From Paenibacillus borealis (GTDB lineage Bacteria; Bacillota; Bacilli; Paenibacillales; Paenibacillaceae), in contig NZ_CP009285.1 in the NCBI RefSeq assembly GCF_000758665.1, forward strand, positions 7,812,001 through 7,876,000: a stretch of 64,000 nt of DNA. The letters are read 5' to 3'. The notes beneath the pieces are model-generated. The model ran no database searches and was not told where the DNA came from. It was given only the letters and a program-made list of their open reading frames with translations. Numbering within the stretch: the stretch's first letter is position 1; every line of letters starts with the position of its first letter. Of this stretch, positions 35,178 through 44,487 are shown piece by piece. The translations under genes were made by a program, and so were the position numbers.

Positions 35178-35837
35178 ATGAAGAAGCATTCCGGTATATC
35201 CATGGCCGTGAAGCTAATCTTCATACTCTCTTTATGCGTCATGCTGTATTCCGCCGTCCAGATCTTCAAAGCGCCCGCAGAAGCCCGCGAAGCCCTGCAA
35301 ACCTGGGAGAAAAAGAGGGAGGAAGCCCAGCTCCCCCCAGCAACAGAGGAAGAGACTCCGCTGCCTGACGGTATGATCAGCCCTCCTGCAGAACAAGGCG
35401 GTGCCAATCCCGCGTATACGGAGGGAGAGGTTATTGGAGAGATTTATTTTCCAAAGCTGGACAAACGGGTGGCTATTCTGGAAGGGACCGGACGGGCAGC
35501 TCTAAAAAAAGGGGCAGGGCATGACGAAGGGAGTGCAGCCATCGGCTCCCCCGGCAACAGCGTACTGGCAGGACACCGCGATACGGTGTTCCGGAGCCTC
35601 GGGAATCTGGAGGAGTCCGATATCATTGAGCTCGAGACGGCGGACGGGAAGTTCACCTATGAAATCACAGGGAGCAGGATTGTAGACGCAGAAGCACGGG
35701 GAGCGATTAAGGCAAGCGAACACCCCGTCCTTACCCTGATAACCTGCTATCCCTTCTCATATGTTGGTTCAGCTCCTGACCGTTATCTGCTCTCGGCTAA
35801 GCTGATTGCAAGCCAGCCGCTGGTACAGCAGCCGTAA
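35178..35837 (+). CDS. srtD: Class D sortase
   Basis: A 219-residue membrane transpeptidase. An N-terminal anchor (about residues 10-30) and a Pro/Glu-rich linker precede the sortase barrel. Catalytic residues are His133 (LAGHRDTVF), Cys190 (LITCYPF) and Arg202 (APDRYLL), with IYFPKLDKRVAILEGT as the usual start of the domain. The short linker and TLITCYPF motif fit class D. The start is ATG 35178, where GGAGGAG lies upstream; a longer frame from 35118 overlaps the substrate gene. It would cleave the LPDTA signal of the upstream protein and attach it to the wall. Confidence 0.93.
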   Translation: MKKHSGISMAVKLIFILSLCVMLYSAVQIFKAPAEAREALQTWEKKREEAQLPPATEEETPLPDGMISPPAEQGGANPAYTEGEVIGEIYFPKLDKRVAILEGTGRAALKKGAGHDEGSAAIGSPGNSVLAGHRDTVFRSLGNLEESDIIELETADGKFTYEITGSRIVDAEARGAIKASEHPVLTLITCYPFSYVGSAPDRYLLSAKLIASQPLVQQP

Positions 35838-35933
35838 ACAGGCATTTCTCTCTTTGGAAGGCCGCACGGGGATGAGACCTCTGGCGGATCGTGATAATAT
35901 AGACATACGAAGATAAAGAGGAGATGACCTGAA

Positions 35934-37166
35934 TTGAAACAAGAGCTGATCAAACGTTTTATTTCCTATGCTGAAATGGATACCCAATCGAATGAGGATA
36001 GTGAGTCCTGCCCTTCCACCCCCGGCCAAATGGTGCTTGCCCATAAGCTGGTAGAGGAGCTGCAGGAGCTCGGACTGACGGAAGTTACAGTGGACGAGCA
36101 TGGTTATGTCATGGCTTCACTTCCGGCCAACACGGACAAGGATGTTCCGGTGATCGGCTTCCTGGCCCATTTGGATACGGCGACCGATTTCACCGGCACG
36201 AATGTGAAGCCGCAGATTGTCGAGAACTATGACGGGAACGATATTGTGTTGAATGAGGCGCTGAACATCGTTCTGACTACGAAGAGCTTCCCGGAGCTGA
36301 GCGGCTACAAGGGGCATACGCTGATTACCACTGACGGCACTACCCTGCTGGGGGCAGATAACAAGGCAGGTATCGCGGAGATCGTTACGGCGATGGTGTA
36401 TCTGCTCGCACATCCGGAGATCAAACACGGCAAGATCAGAGTCGCTTTTACCCCGGATGAAGAAATCGGACGCGGCCCGCATAAGTTCGACGTTGCGGCA
36501 TTCGGCGCTTCCTATGCGTATACCGTAGATGGCGGTCCGCTCGGAGAGCTGGAATACGAGAGCTTCAATGCCGCTGCCGCCAAAATCAGCTTCCATGGGG
36601 TCAACGTGCATCCAGGTACCGCCAAGGGCAAGATGATCCACTCGTCCAAAATCGCCATGGCCTTCCACCTCCGGCTTCCTGCGGGTGAAGCGCCTGAATT
36701 CACGGATGGATATGAGGGCTTTTACCACCTGATCTCCATGCAGGGCAACGCCGAGCACAGCAAGCTGCAGTATATCATCCGTGACTTTGACCGCGAGAAT
36801 TTCGAGAACCGCAAAGCCCATATCGCCGCCATTGTGGATGAATTCAAGTCTACTTACGGAGCAGACAATGTAGTGCTGGAGATGAATGACCAGTATTATA
36901 ATATGCGTGAAAAAATCGAGCCGGTGCGCCAAATCGTTGATATCGCCCGGGAAGCGATGGAGGGTCTGGGAATTACGCCGGTGATCCGCCCGATCCGCGG
37001 GGGGACTGACGGCTCACAGCTGTCCTATATGGGACTGCCGACACCGAATATCTTCACCGGCGGCGAGAATTTCCACGGCAAATTTGAATATGCCTCTGCA
37101 GACGTAATGCTGAAGGCTGTTCAGGTTATCGTAGAGATCGCCCGTCTGGCTGAGCAACAAGCTTAA
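35934..37166 (+). CDS. pepT: Peptidase T (tripeptide aminopeptidase)
   Basis: A 410-residue M20-family zinc dipeptidase-like enzyme that removes the N-terminal residue from tripeptides in the cytoplasm. Metal and catalytic residues are visible in [11 protein letters not shown] (His, Asp), [12 protein letters not shown] (bridging Asp), [10 protein letters not shown] (Glu pair), TVDGG and [15 protein letters not shown] (His). [21 protein letters not shown] is typical of PepT. Its start is TTG 35934, with GAGGAG 10 bases upstream. Length matches family members. Unrelated to the sortase pair upstream, 96 bases away. Confidence 0.97.
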   Translation: MKQELIKRFISYAEMDTQSNEDSESCPSTPGQMVLAHKLVEELQELGLTEVTVDEHGYVMASLPANTDKDVPVIGFLAHLDTATDFTGTNVKPQIVENYDGNDIVLNEALNIVLTTKSFPELSGYKGHTLITTDGTTLLGADNKAGIAEIVTAMVYLLAHPEIKHGKIRVAFTPDEEIGRGPHKFDVAAFGASYAYTVDGGPLGELEYESFNAAAAKISFHGVNVHPGTAKGKMIHSSKIAMAFHLRLPAGEAPEFTDGYEGFYHLISMQGNAEHSKLQYIIRDFDRENFENRKAHIAAIVDEFKSTYGADNVVLEMNDQYYNMREKIEPVRQIVDIAREAMEGLGITPVIRPIRGGTDGSQLSYMGLPTPNIFTGGENFHGKFEYASADVMLKAVQVIVEIARLAEQQA

Positions 37167-37178
37167 AGCCTCCTGCAT

Positions 37179-37232
37179 AGCACAAATCCCCCCGGATAAA
37201 GCGCACCTCGCTTATTCGGGGCTATTTGTGCT
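37179..37232. terminator. Bidirectional terminator, pepT and HxlR gene
   Basis: Long imperfect stem from AGCACAAAT to ATTTGTGCT with inner CCCCG/CGGGG and GCG/CGC pairs. It overlaps the last codons of the convergent HxlR-type gene. Confidence 0.75.
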
Positions 37233-37664
37233 GCGCGGCGCTTCTCCCGCAGAGTCTTCTCCCGCCCGGCCGCCGGCAGGCGGCTGCTCAGGTTCACATT
37301 GGGCCAGCACCTCCCTGTATCCTTCTCCCCAGTGCTTGATACTAAGCAGGCCGGATTCCAGGCCCCGGGCCCACTCCGTCAGAGAGTACTCCACTTTCTG
37401 GGGCACCTGAGGGTACACCTCACGATGAACCAGACCATCACGCTCCAGCTCCCGCAGCTGCATGGCCAGCATCCGCTGCGTAATTCCCGGACACAATCTG
37501 CGCAGTTCATTGAACCGCTTCGTACCGCTGATTAGATGGTAGAGCAGAACTCCTTTCCATTTACCGCCGATAACCTCAAGCGTCCGCTGAAAAGAATCCA
37601 TTTCTCCCTCACGCCTCATCTCTTCCGCATCGCCTGAACTCCCGTTTCTCCCCTGTACATTCAT
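37212..37664 (-). CDS. HxlR-family regulator
   Basis: A 150-residue winged-helix regulator of the HxlR family. The core spans about residues 22-115: [79 protein letters not shown]. The C-terminal 30 residues are low complexity. It has no cysteine in the N-terminal position used for redox sensing. A GAGGAG site lies 9 bases before ATG 37664. Its target is not obvious: the next gene on the strand upstream is the oxidoreductase operon, which has its own HxlR gene. Confidence 0.9.
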   Translation of the reverse strand: MNVQGRNGSSGDAEEMRREGEMDSFQRTLEVIGGKWKGVLLYHLISGTKRFNELRRLCPGITQRMLAMQLRELERDGLVHREVYPQVPQKVEYSLTEWARGLESGLLSIKHWGEGYREVLAQCEPEQPPAGGRAGEDSAGEAPRSTNSPE

Positions 37665-37752
37665 ATCTGCAAACTCCTCATTGTAGGATGCCCCGTTAAT
37701 TAATACGATTGTATCATATATGTATTTCCACGTTTATGCCAATATGGCAAAA

Positions 37753-37789
37753 AACCTCTGGAGGCCTTAAATAAAGGCGCCCAGAGGTT
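37753..37789 (-). terminator. Terminator of the HxlR-oxidoreductase operon
   Basis: Stem AACCTCTGG/CCAGAGGTT with inner GCCTT/AAGGC pairs; on the minus strand TTTTTT follows. It is 40 bases after the oxidoreductase stop. Confidence 0.9.
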
Positions 37790-37828
37790 ATAGATATGTT
37801 ATAGACGCAGACCAGCCGCCGTCTATAT

Positions 37829-38965
37829 TTACTGCTTCACCGGCAGCCAGCCCGGCGTATGAATCAGTGCATTCCAGAGCGGGTCCGGGATAACAAGCTC
37901 AGCTTGAGCAGAAGGGTCCAGCTCAGTCTTAATCTCCTCTGCATGCCCTTCGGCAACCTTCTGAACCCAGTCCGGTTCAATCAGGAGCGGACGGCCCAGA
38001 GCGACCAGACTGATTCCGCTGTCCAGACTCTTCAGCGCATCAGCGGCAGTATAGAGCGAGCCTACTCCGATTACCGGAACCTTGCCTCCCGCACGCTCTA
38101 CAATCTGCTCGATCCGCGGACGGCTGTCTTCCGTTCCCCGGCGCGGCAGCGACCACAGCTCCATCAGGGAAGCATGCAGATAATCAAGCCCTTCTCCTGT
38201 CAGCGCATCAATGAGCGCAAAGGTCTCAGCCATCGTAATTCCCGGAGTTTCCGGTTCTTCAGGCGAGAAACGGTACCCCACAAGGAATTCCCCTTGTGCA
38301 TGCTGCTTCACAGCATCCTTGACACTGCGCAGAACAGCCAGCGGGAAGGCCAGGCGCTTCTGCAGATCGCCGCCCCAGCGGTCTTCACGTCTGTTGGAAT
38401 GGGGGGAGAAGAACTGCTGCAGCAGATAGCCGTTGGCACCGTGAATTTCCACACCATCGAATCCGGCTTCGATCGCCCGGCGTGTAGCTTCTCCGAAATC
38501 AGCGATAATTCCGGTAATTTCTTCATCCGTCAGTGCGCGAGGAACCGGTCCTTGTCCGCCGCCCGGAAGCTCGGAAGGCACATCACTTGCGCTGACTGTC
38601 TGCCCGTCCGGCAGCTGCGCCGGAGGGCATTGGCGCCCGCCATGGAAGATCTGCAGAACCGCCTTCGCCCCTTCACCCTTAATGGCCTCGGCCAGCCCGC
38701 GCAGGCTCGGAATCAGCCCGTCATGGTCAGCACCGAATTCTCCAGGGAAGCCTTTCCCGCCGCGTGATACATATACACATGCGGTAATGACCATTCCAAC
38801 ACCTTTGGAACGGCGGATGTAGTACTCCACTTCCGGCCGGGACACGGTTCCATCCTCATTTGAGGAGAAATTAGTCATCGGCGCCATCACAACACGGTTC
38901 TTCAATTCAATGCCGTTCGCGAACTTGAACGACTCCAGCAGCAGGCTGTATTCTGTCTTCAGCAT
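37829..38965 (-). CDS. NADH:flavin oxidoreductase, old yellow enzyme family
   Basis: A 378-residue FMN-binding TIM-barrel enzyme. Typical segments: ELKNRVVMAPMTNFSSNEDGTVS near the N-terminus, ILQIFHGGRQCPP, AGFDGVEIHGANGYLLQQFFSPHSNRREDRWGG, and a C-terminal phosphate site GVGSLY...VALGRPLLIEPDWV. Such enzymes reduce alpha,beta-unsaturated carbonyls, quinones or nitro compounds. It lies 40 bases after a HxlR regulator on the same strand and is probably induced by electrophile or disulfide stress through it. The substrate is unknown. Confidence 0.94.
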   Translation of the reverse strand: MLKTEYSLLLESFKFANGIELKNRVVMAPMTNFSSNEDGTVSRPEVEYYIRRSKGVGMVITACVYVSRGGKGFPGEFGADHDGLIPSLRGLAEAIKGEGAKAVLQIFHGGRQCPPAQLPDGQTVSASDVPSELPGGGQGPVPRALTDEEITGIIADFGEATRRAIEAGFDGVEIHGANGYLLQQFFSPHSNRREDRWGGDLQKRLAFPLAVLRSVKDAVKQHAQGEFLVGYRFSPEEPETPGITMAETFALIDALTGEGLDYLHASLMELWSLPRRGTEDSRPRIEQIVERAGGKVPVIGVGSLYTAADALKSLDSGISLVALGRPLLIEPDWVQKVAEGHAEEIKTELDPSAQAELVIPDPLWNALIHTPGWLPVKQ

Positions 38966-39005
38966 GATTATCCATCTCCTCCATTTGTCTATATCTATAT
39001 GAACT

Positions 39006-39389
39006 TCATTTCATCGATCTGTCGCGGTCAGGATCATCCTTCCAAATAACGTTCTCCCCGTAATTCTTGCCCCAGTCATACATCATGCGCAGCACAGGCA
39101 TCAGCGTATGCCCATATTCCGTCATAGAGTATTCTACTCTCGGCGGGACCTCAGCATACACCCGCCTGAATACCAGCTGATCTTCTTCCAGCTCACGCAG
39201 CTGATTGGTCAGCATCTTCTGGGTAATATGCGGAATCAGCTTCTTCAATTCACTGAAACGCTTGGTTCCTTCCAGACCCAGGTGCCACAATATGATAAGC
39301 TTCCATTTGCCGCCGATGACAGCAAGCGTAAGCTCCTTCTCGCAGTTGATTTCCTTCAGATTGATACGGTCTTTAATCTCAGTTGCCAA
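39006..39389 (-). CDS. HxlR-family redox-type regulator (HypR/YodB-like)
   Basis: A 127-residue winged-helix regulator. Cys16 ([17 protein letters not shown]) is at nearly the place of the redox-sensing Cys14 of Bacillus HypR, and the remaining residues follow the HxlR pattern ([51 protein letters not shown]). It is the first gene of a two-gene operon with an old yellow enzyme, as HypR controls a flavin oxidoreductase. A TTG start at 39389 with AGGAGGG 7 bases upstream. The redox role is inferred. Confidence 0.9.
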   Translation of the reverse strand: MATEIKDRINLKEINCEKELTLAVIGGKWKLIILWHLGLEGTKRFSELKKLIPHITQKMLTNQLRELEEDQLVFRRVYAEVPPRVEYSMTEYGHTLMPVLRMMYDWGKNYGENVIWKDDPDRDRSMK

Positions 39390-39490
39390 TAGAAGTCCCT
39401 CCTTTCGTTCTTTAATATCATACTACAATACACCCGGGGACTGCACACCCGCCGGCAGACGCTCCCGGTGCAGACTCTATATACGCAAGC

Positions 39491-39517
39491 AGACCGCAGG
39501 CCAGCGGCCTGCGGTCT
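39491..39517. terminator. Perfect 12-bp hairpin between operons
   Basis: AGACCGCAGGCC and GGCCTGCGGTCT flank a 3-base loop. There is no T-run on either side, so it may be a weak terminator for the binding-protein gene or a structural barrier between operons. Confidence 0.55.
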
Positions 39518-39541
39518 GTATACTGCATATGGGAATTATTA

Positions 39542-40936
39542 CTATTCCTTGACCAGGCTTCCCTGCAGGCTGGCTGCACTGAAGTCCGGCTGGGCTTCAA
39601 TCGTAGTGTCGCCTGCAGCTTTGGCTTTGTCCAGGGCCGCGTTATAACGTGTGTTCAGATCCTGAAGATCCTTGTCCAGATCTCCGCCGGTAAAAATATA
39701 TCTGTTGAACACGTCCATCTTCTTCGTTCCTTCCAGACGTCCTTCGGTAGCTGTGAATGGAGTTGCCGGGTAGATTCCGTCAAACTTCGTCGGCAGGAAG
39801 TCCTCGATTCCCGGAATATCCGGAGCTTTCGCTGCGGCAGCAACGGAAGGAATAACAGAAACCCCGTATCCGCCTTCCTGGTAAGCGATCTGCACCTCAT
39901 CGCTGTACATCCACTCGATAAACTTCCAGGCGGCTTCTTTCTGCCCGGAGTCTTTGCTCATCGCCAGATAACTGCCGGAGATGACCTGGCTGGCACCGTT
40001 CTGCTGGCCGTCTACGGTCGGAGGCAGTGCTGCCGCCCAGCGGATTTCCGTCGGGAATTGAGTTTTGTACACGCTAGGCTCAACAGAATGGTTGAAATAC
40101 ATCCCGATTTTACCTTGAGCGAACTGTGCCCGCAGCGGATCAATATCGAGCGATTCCGAACCCGGCATCATGCTGCCGTCCACTACGATCTGCCGCAGGG
40201 CTTCAAGCGTCTCCTTGTACATGCCGAAGTCGAACTTAGCAGTCTGGAAGTTGAAGCCTTCCGTTCCTTCTGTTTTACTGAGGGTTGTGATCGGATGGGC
40301 AATGCGCTCAAATCCGCTTCCGCTCTTGAAATTACCGGCGAAGCCGTATGCACCGCTGTCTTTACCCGCCTCAGTAATCTTCTTGGCATCCTCCACCATT
40401 TCCGCAAGTGTAGCTGGCGGCTCTGTAATCCCGGCCTTCTCGAACAGATCAACGTTATAGATCAGGCGCCAGAACTGGCCAATATTCGGCAGGGTGTAGA
40501 TTTTGCCGTCAACCATATTCTTCTCATTAATGAGCACGCTCTCGAACCGGCTCTTCATTTCCGGCGTGATATAGCTGTCGAACGATTCCAGATAGCCTTT
40601 TTTGACCCAGGCCGGTACATTGCCTGTATCCACGCGCAGAATATCCGGCGCCTGTTTACTGGAGAAGGCGATATCCACCGACTGGGCGTAGTTGTCAGCC
40701 ATCACTTTGAATTCAATATCTACATTAGGATTAAGCCCCTCGTACTCACTGATCTTCTGCTCAATGAAATCAGAATCATGACGGTCGATGGACCAGTAGA
40801 CCAGCTTGGTTTGCTCGGCGGAGGTATCCCCGCCCTCCGCCTTTGTATTATTTGAAGCAGTTGACGAGGAGCATGCAGCCAGCGATCCTGCCAGCAGCAG
40901 CGAAGCACCTGCCAGCATCCATTGATTTCTTTTCAT
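39542..40936 (-). CDS. Sugar ABC substrate-binding lipoprotein
   Basis: A 464-residue SBP_bac_1-type binding protein. The lipoprotein signal ends in LAGSLAACSSST (Cys22). Family features include KLVYWSIDRHDSDFIEQKISEYEGLNPNVDIEFK, APDILRVDTGNVPAWVKKGYLE and WKFIEWMYSDEVQIAYQEGGYGVSV. It is the last gene of a five-gene set (two permeases, sensor kinase, response regulator, this gene) and has its own TATAAT box and a CcpA-like site, so it is probably made in excess. The divergent heparinase-like gene suggests an uronic-acid oligosaccharide as ligand. Confidence 0.93.
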   Translation of the reverse strand: MKRNQWMLAGASLLLAGSLAACSSSTASNNTKAEGGDTSAEQTKLVYWSIDRHDSDFIEQKISEYEGLNPNVDIEFKVMADNYAQSVDIAFSSKQAPDILRVDTGNVPAWVKKGYLESFDSYITPEMKSRFESVLINEKNMVDGKIYTLPNIGQFWRLIYNVDLFEKAGITEPPATLAEMVEDAKKITEAGKDSGAYGFAGNFKSGSGFERIAHPITTLSKTEGTEGFNFQTAKFDFGMYKETLEALRQIVVDGSMMPGSESLDIDPLRAQFAQGKIGMYFNHSVEPSVYKTQFPTEIRWAAALPPTVDGQQNGASQVISGSYLAMSKDSGQKEAAWKFIEWMYSDEVQIAYQEGGYGVSVIPSVAAAAKAPDIPGIEDFLPTKFDGIYPATPFTATEGRLEGTKKMDVFNRYIFTGGDLDKDLQDLNTRYNAALDKAKAAGDTTIEAQPDFSAASLQGSLVKE

Positions 40937-40959
40937 CTTGAAACCCTCCCTTTTCTTTG

Positions 40960-40973
40960 TGTAATCGCATTCA
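40960..40973. promoter_or_regulatory. CcpA catabolite-responsive element (cre)
   Basis: TGTAATCGCATTCA matches TGWAANCGNTNWCA at 13 of 14 positions in either direction. It lies 24-37 bases upstream of the binding-protein start and just downstream of a TATAAT box, a position where CcpA would block transcription when good sugars are present. Confidence 0.6.
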
Positions 40974-41027
40974 TTTCATATAAAAATTATAGAATGACTG
41001 CGCGTTTGTAAGTGAAGGAGAAAACAA

Positions 41028-42689
41028 CTATTCAGGGGAGACGAAATCACTGTTTCCGCGCTGTACCTCCGAAGTGTATTTGGAGCGGAAGTCGGTCGGC
41101 GTCATGCCGGTATATTTCTTGAACAGCTCAGTGAAATAAGGACGGTCCTCATAGCCCAGCGAGATGGCAATATCCTGAACCTGCATGCCCTCGAGCACCC
41201 GTTCCTTGGCCTTCTCCATTCTGCGGCTGATAATGTATTGGGCGAGTGTCATCCCCATTTCTTTCTTGAACAGATTGGAGAAATAGCTGGGGCTGAGATG
41301 AACCTCTCTCGCACAATCGGCAACCGCAAGGTTGCGGTGCAGGTTCTCATTGATGTAGGCGATGGCACGCTCCACCAGCACACGCGCATCACTGAACTGG
41401 CGGATCTGCACATAAGAGCAGCCCTGGCGGCAGAATTCACGGATCTGTCCCCGCAGCTCCTCGAATGAGGCGGAGGTATTCATATCTGCCAGCTTCTTCT
41501 CCAGCAGCTTGACCTCAGCGTCTGATGCTTTGTCAGAGAATACACGGTGGATCGAATGGGCCAGCTCCAGACACATCGTCTTGACGATCGCCGGATCGGG
41601 CAGCACGGGAGCACTTAGCCACTCACTCCAAATATTGTCCAGCTGCTCTTCCGCCTTAGCCAGATTAGCCGAACGCAGACAATAGAGCAGTTCTTTCTCC
41701 TTGTCAAAAGAGTATCTGGGCAGCGCGGCATCCCTCTCCGGTGATTCCACATAGCGGTATACGCTGTTCCCGCCGGTCAGGAACGTATTGGTCAGCGCAG
41801 ACAGCGCCTGGGCGTAGGATACCGATAGCTGACCGGCCTCCTCCACTTCCCCGCCGAGTCCGATAGACACGGTCTGGTACGTATGCCGGCAGACGTTCTC
41901 CCGGCATTGCTCGGCCAGCTGCTCCGCATCAAGCTCCGCCGGGGGATTCATAACGATAATGAACTGATTGACATGCTCGCGGAACACGAGCCCTTGCGTA
42001 TACCCGCCAATCGTTTCTTCCAGAATGTTCTGCACCGCGAAGCGGATCAGCTCAACCTCAGATATCCCCAGGGCAGCTGTACGCTCGGCAAAAAAATCGA
42101 TCTCCGCCACCATTACACAAAAGTCGCGGCTGTTCATGGTAATCGCATAGAAATCCCACTGCTGGCTGCGGTGCTGCTGCCTGCTGCCGTAACGGATCAG
42201 GAGACGCATATACTCCTGACGCAGATAGGGCATACTCTCCCGCAGCTTCTGCTCCATCCCCCGCATCTGTTCAGCCTGCGAGCGTTCACGCTCCAGCACC
42301 TCTTTGGCCTTCAGAACAGATTCAAGCACCTGCGGCTTGGTAAAGGGCTTGACGATCAGGTCAAAAGCCCCGAGCTTCACCGCCTCCTGGGCATAAGAGA
42401 AATCCGAGTAGCCTGTCAGGAAGATCAGCTTGATCCCCGGCTGCTCCGCCAGAATCAGCCTCATCATCTCCAGCCCGTCCGTAAACGGCATCCGGATATC
42501 GGTCAGCACAATATCCGGACGGTGCTTGCGGATCTGCAGCAGTCCCTCTTCGCCGTTGGCCGCCGTTGCCGCGACGGCGATACCATGCTCCTCCCAGGGA
42601 ATCCGCTGGGACAAGCCGCGGACCACAGCCGGAATATCATCTACAATACATATTTTTACAGGTTCAGCGTGGCTCAGGATAAACTCCAC
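41028..42689 (-). CDS. YesN-like response regulator, REC plus AraC-type HTH
   Basis: A 553-residue response regulator. The N-terminal receiver (about residues 10-130) has IVDDIPAV, phospho-acceptor Asp in DIVLTDIRMPFTDG, FLTGYSD and VKPF. A long middle region precedes the C-terminal AraC HTH pair (about 445-545: LAVADCAREVHLSPSYFSNLFKKEMGMTLAQYI, DIAISLGYEDRPYFTELFKKYTGMTPTDFR). The GTG start at 42689 overlaps the kinase by 26 bases, so translation is coupled; no ideal ribosome site is seen, and the true start may be slightly downstream. It should activate the neighbouring transport and lyase genes. Confidence 0.92.
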   Translation of the reverse strand: MEFILSHAEPVKICIVDDIPAVVRGLSQRIPWEEHGIAVAATAANGEEGLLQIRKHRPDIVLTDIRMPFTDGLEMMRLILAEQPGIKLIFLTGYSDFSYAQEAVKLGAFDLIVKPFTKPQVLESVLKAKEVLERERSQAEQMRGMEQKLRESMPYLRQEYMRLLIRYGSRQQHRSQQWDFYAITMNSRDFCVMVAEIDFFAERTAALGISEVELIRFAVQNILEETIGGYTQGLVFREHVNQFIIVMNPPAELDAEQLAEQCRENVCRHTYQTVSIGLGGEVEEAGQLSVSYAQALSALTNTFLTGGNSVYRYVESPERDAALPRYSFDKEKELLYCLRSANLAKAEEQLDNIWSEWLSAPVLPDPAIVKTMCLELAHSIHRVFSDKASDAEVKLLEKKLADMNTSASFEELRGQIREFCRQGCSYVQIRQFSDARVLVERAIAYINENLHRNLAVADCAREVHLSPSYFSNLFKKEMGMTLAQYIISRRMEKAKERVLEGMQVQDIAISLGYEDRPYFTELFKKYTGMTPTDFRSKYTSEVQRGNSDFVSPE

Positions 42690-44427
42690 CTTCCATTGGA
42701 ATTGAGAGGACAGCTTCAGTCTCTATGTGCGGGCGGCTGCGGAAGGTTAACGAGGCTTCCTTGCCGTAATATAACTGCAGACGGCTGCAGATATTGGACA
42801 GTGCATACCCTCCGCTGCCGGATGGCTCCTTCAGGCAGGCATTCAGCTTCTCCGCATCCATGCCCGACCCGTTGTCAGTGGCCCGGATCACGAGATGCTG
42901 CGCCTCTACGGCCGCGGAAATCGTAATCATACCTTCGCCCCGATGCTCTTTCAGCCCGTGGAGAATGGAATTCTCCACAAGGGGTTGAATAATAATTTTC
43001 AGGACAGGCAGCTCCAGCAGCTCCGCTCCCGCAGTTATCGTATATTCGAACATTCCCTCATAACACTGCTGCTGGAGGTTCAGATACTGGCGGACATGCT
43101 CCAGCTCCTTGCCCAGAGTTGTAATCTCCTGCCCGTTGTTCAGCCCCAGCTGGAACAGCGCGGATAATGAAATGACCATCTTCTTCACATCTTCATATTC
43201 ATCCATTTCACATTTCCATAAGATTGTATTGAGCGTGTTATATAGAAAATGGGGTTCAATCTGCGCCTGCAGCGCTTTGATCTCCGCCTTCCGTTTTTCT
43301 TTCTCCGTATCTTTGACCTCAAGAATCAGCCCGCTGATCCGGTCCAGCATCTGGTTGAATTTGCGGCCCGCTTCCCCGATCTCATCCTGGAACGGACTCT
43401 GGAAGCGGGCGTCCAGATCCTCATGCTCCACCCGCGACATCGTCTTCTGCAGCTTCAGCAGCGGCCCGAGCAGCAGTGCCGAGAGGTATCTCGCCAGCAG
43501 CAGCGCGATAACAATGCACACGGCCATGATCATCAGCACCAGCCACTGAATGCTGCGCACAGGCTGAAGAAGCTCCTCCTTCGACTGGTAGCTGACCAGC
43601 CGCCAGTCCCCTGCATACCGCGAGTCCGCATAGCTGACCAGCATCGTCCCACCCCCTGCAGCATATTCGAAGTTACCGCTGTCCGCTTGAAGCAGCTTGT
43701 TCATAAATACCGCTGAGCGGGACCACTCCGGCCGCTCCTTATCTCCGAAGACACTGGCTCCGTCCTTGTTGATCAGCAGAAATTTGGCACTACCCAGGCT
43801 CGCCCCTCCGCTGACGGCATCCTCCAGAATATCCTCCTTAACATTAACGGTCAGGAAGACATCCGGCACATAGCTCTCCGTCAGCGGCTGCAGCAGCAGG
43901 GAGATTACATGATGATTGCCCGCGAACAGCTCGTCCTCATGGCTCTCCACCCAATTCGATTCGGGATTATCCTTGATCCGCTGATACAGCAAAGACTCCA
44001 TAAATGGAGTCGCTGTTCTGCGCAGATTGCCGGCGGAGTAGAAATCCCCGTCCGGTGTACTGACCAGGATCGATTCAATGGAGTTCTCTGTCAGCTCCGC
44101 CTGTGTGAAGGGGCCCTGCAATAAGGAGAAGTTCGCAAAGAACCGGTCGGTATTATCCGCTTGTATATCCCGCATCGTCTGCTTATACGCTTCACTCAGC
44201 ATCATGGTGGAGGACGCCACAATGATCTGCTTCAGCTTCTGGTCCAGTACGTTAACGGACTGGTTCAGCACATTGCGGTTCAGGTCGATGGAGTTGCGTT
44301 CCATGGCCCGCGAAGCAATCGAATAGGCCCACAGGCCGGTGACCGAGATACAAAAGACGGTCAGCCCGGTGAATGTCAGCCATATTCTTTTCTTCAGCGA
44401 GGTCCGGTACAGCCAGGCCTTCAGCAT
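42664..44427 (-). CDS. YesM-like sensor histidine kinase
   Basis: A 587-residue sensor kinase. Transmembrane helix 1 (about residues 14-36), a large extracellular dCache-like sensor (40-290), transmembrane helix 2 (about 295-318), HAMP (320-370), the phospho-acceptor His in ALQAQIEPHFLYNTLNTI (about residue 395) and a HATPase_c domain (IIIQPLVENSILHGLKEH, DNGSGMD, GGYALSNICSRLQLYYG). This layout is that of the carbohydrate-sensing YesM/LytS group in Bacillus and Paenibacillus. It follows two permease genes and overlaps the regulator gene. Confidence 0.94.
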   Translation of the reverse strand: MLKAWLYRTSLKKRIWLTFTGLTVFCISVTGLWAYSIASRAMERNSIDLNRNVLNQSVNVLDQKLKQIIVASSTMMLSEAYKQTMRDIQADNTDRFFANFSLLQGPFTQAELTENSIESILVSTPDGDFYSAGNLRRTATPFMESLLYQRIKDNPESNWVESHEDELFAGNHHVISLLLQPLTESYVPDVFLTVNVKEDILEDAVSGGASLGSAKFLLINKDGASVFGDKERPEWSRSAVFMNKLLQADSGNFEYAAGGGTMLVSYADSRYAGDWRLVSYQSKEELLQPVRSIQWLVLMIMAVCIVIALLLARYLSALLLGPLLKLQKTMSRVEHEDLDARFQSPFQDEIGEAGRKFNQMLDRISGLILEVKDTEKEKRKAEIKALQAQIEPHFLYNTLNTILWKCEMDEYEDVKKMVISLSALFQLGLNNGQEITTLGKELEHVRQYLNLQQQCYEGMFEYTITAGAELLELPVLKIIIQPLVENSILHGLKEHRGEGMITISAAVEAQHLVIRATDNGSGMDAEKLNACLKEPSGSGGYALSNICSRLQLYYGKEASLTFRSRPHIETEAVLSIPMEGGVYPEPR

Positions 44428-44487
44428 GATTACACATCCTTCGTTAAGACTGGCTGCCGGTGGAGCACCGCGTTAGCCTTAGCCCGC

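Noticed and set aside
39491..39517. Perfect hairpin as a phage or integron attachment site
   Set aside because: No integrase or duplicated flank is nearby; it lies between two operons where a terminator is expected.
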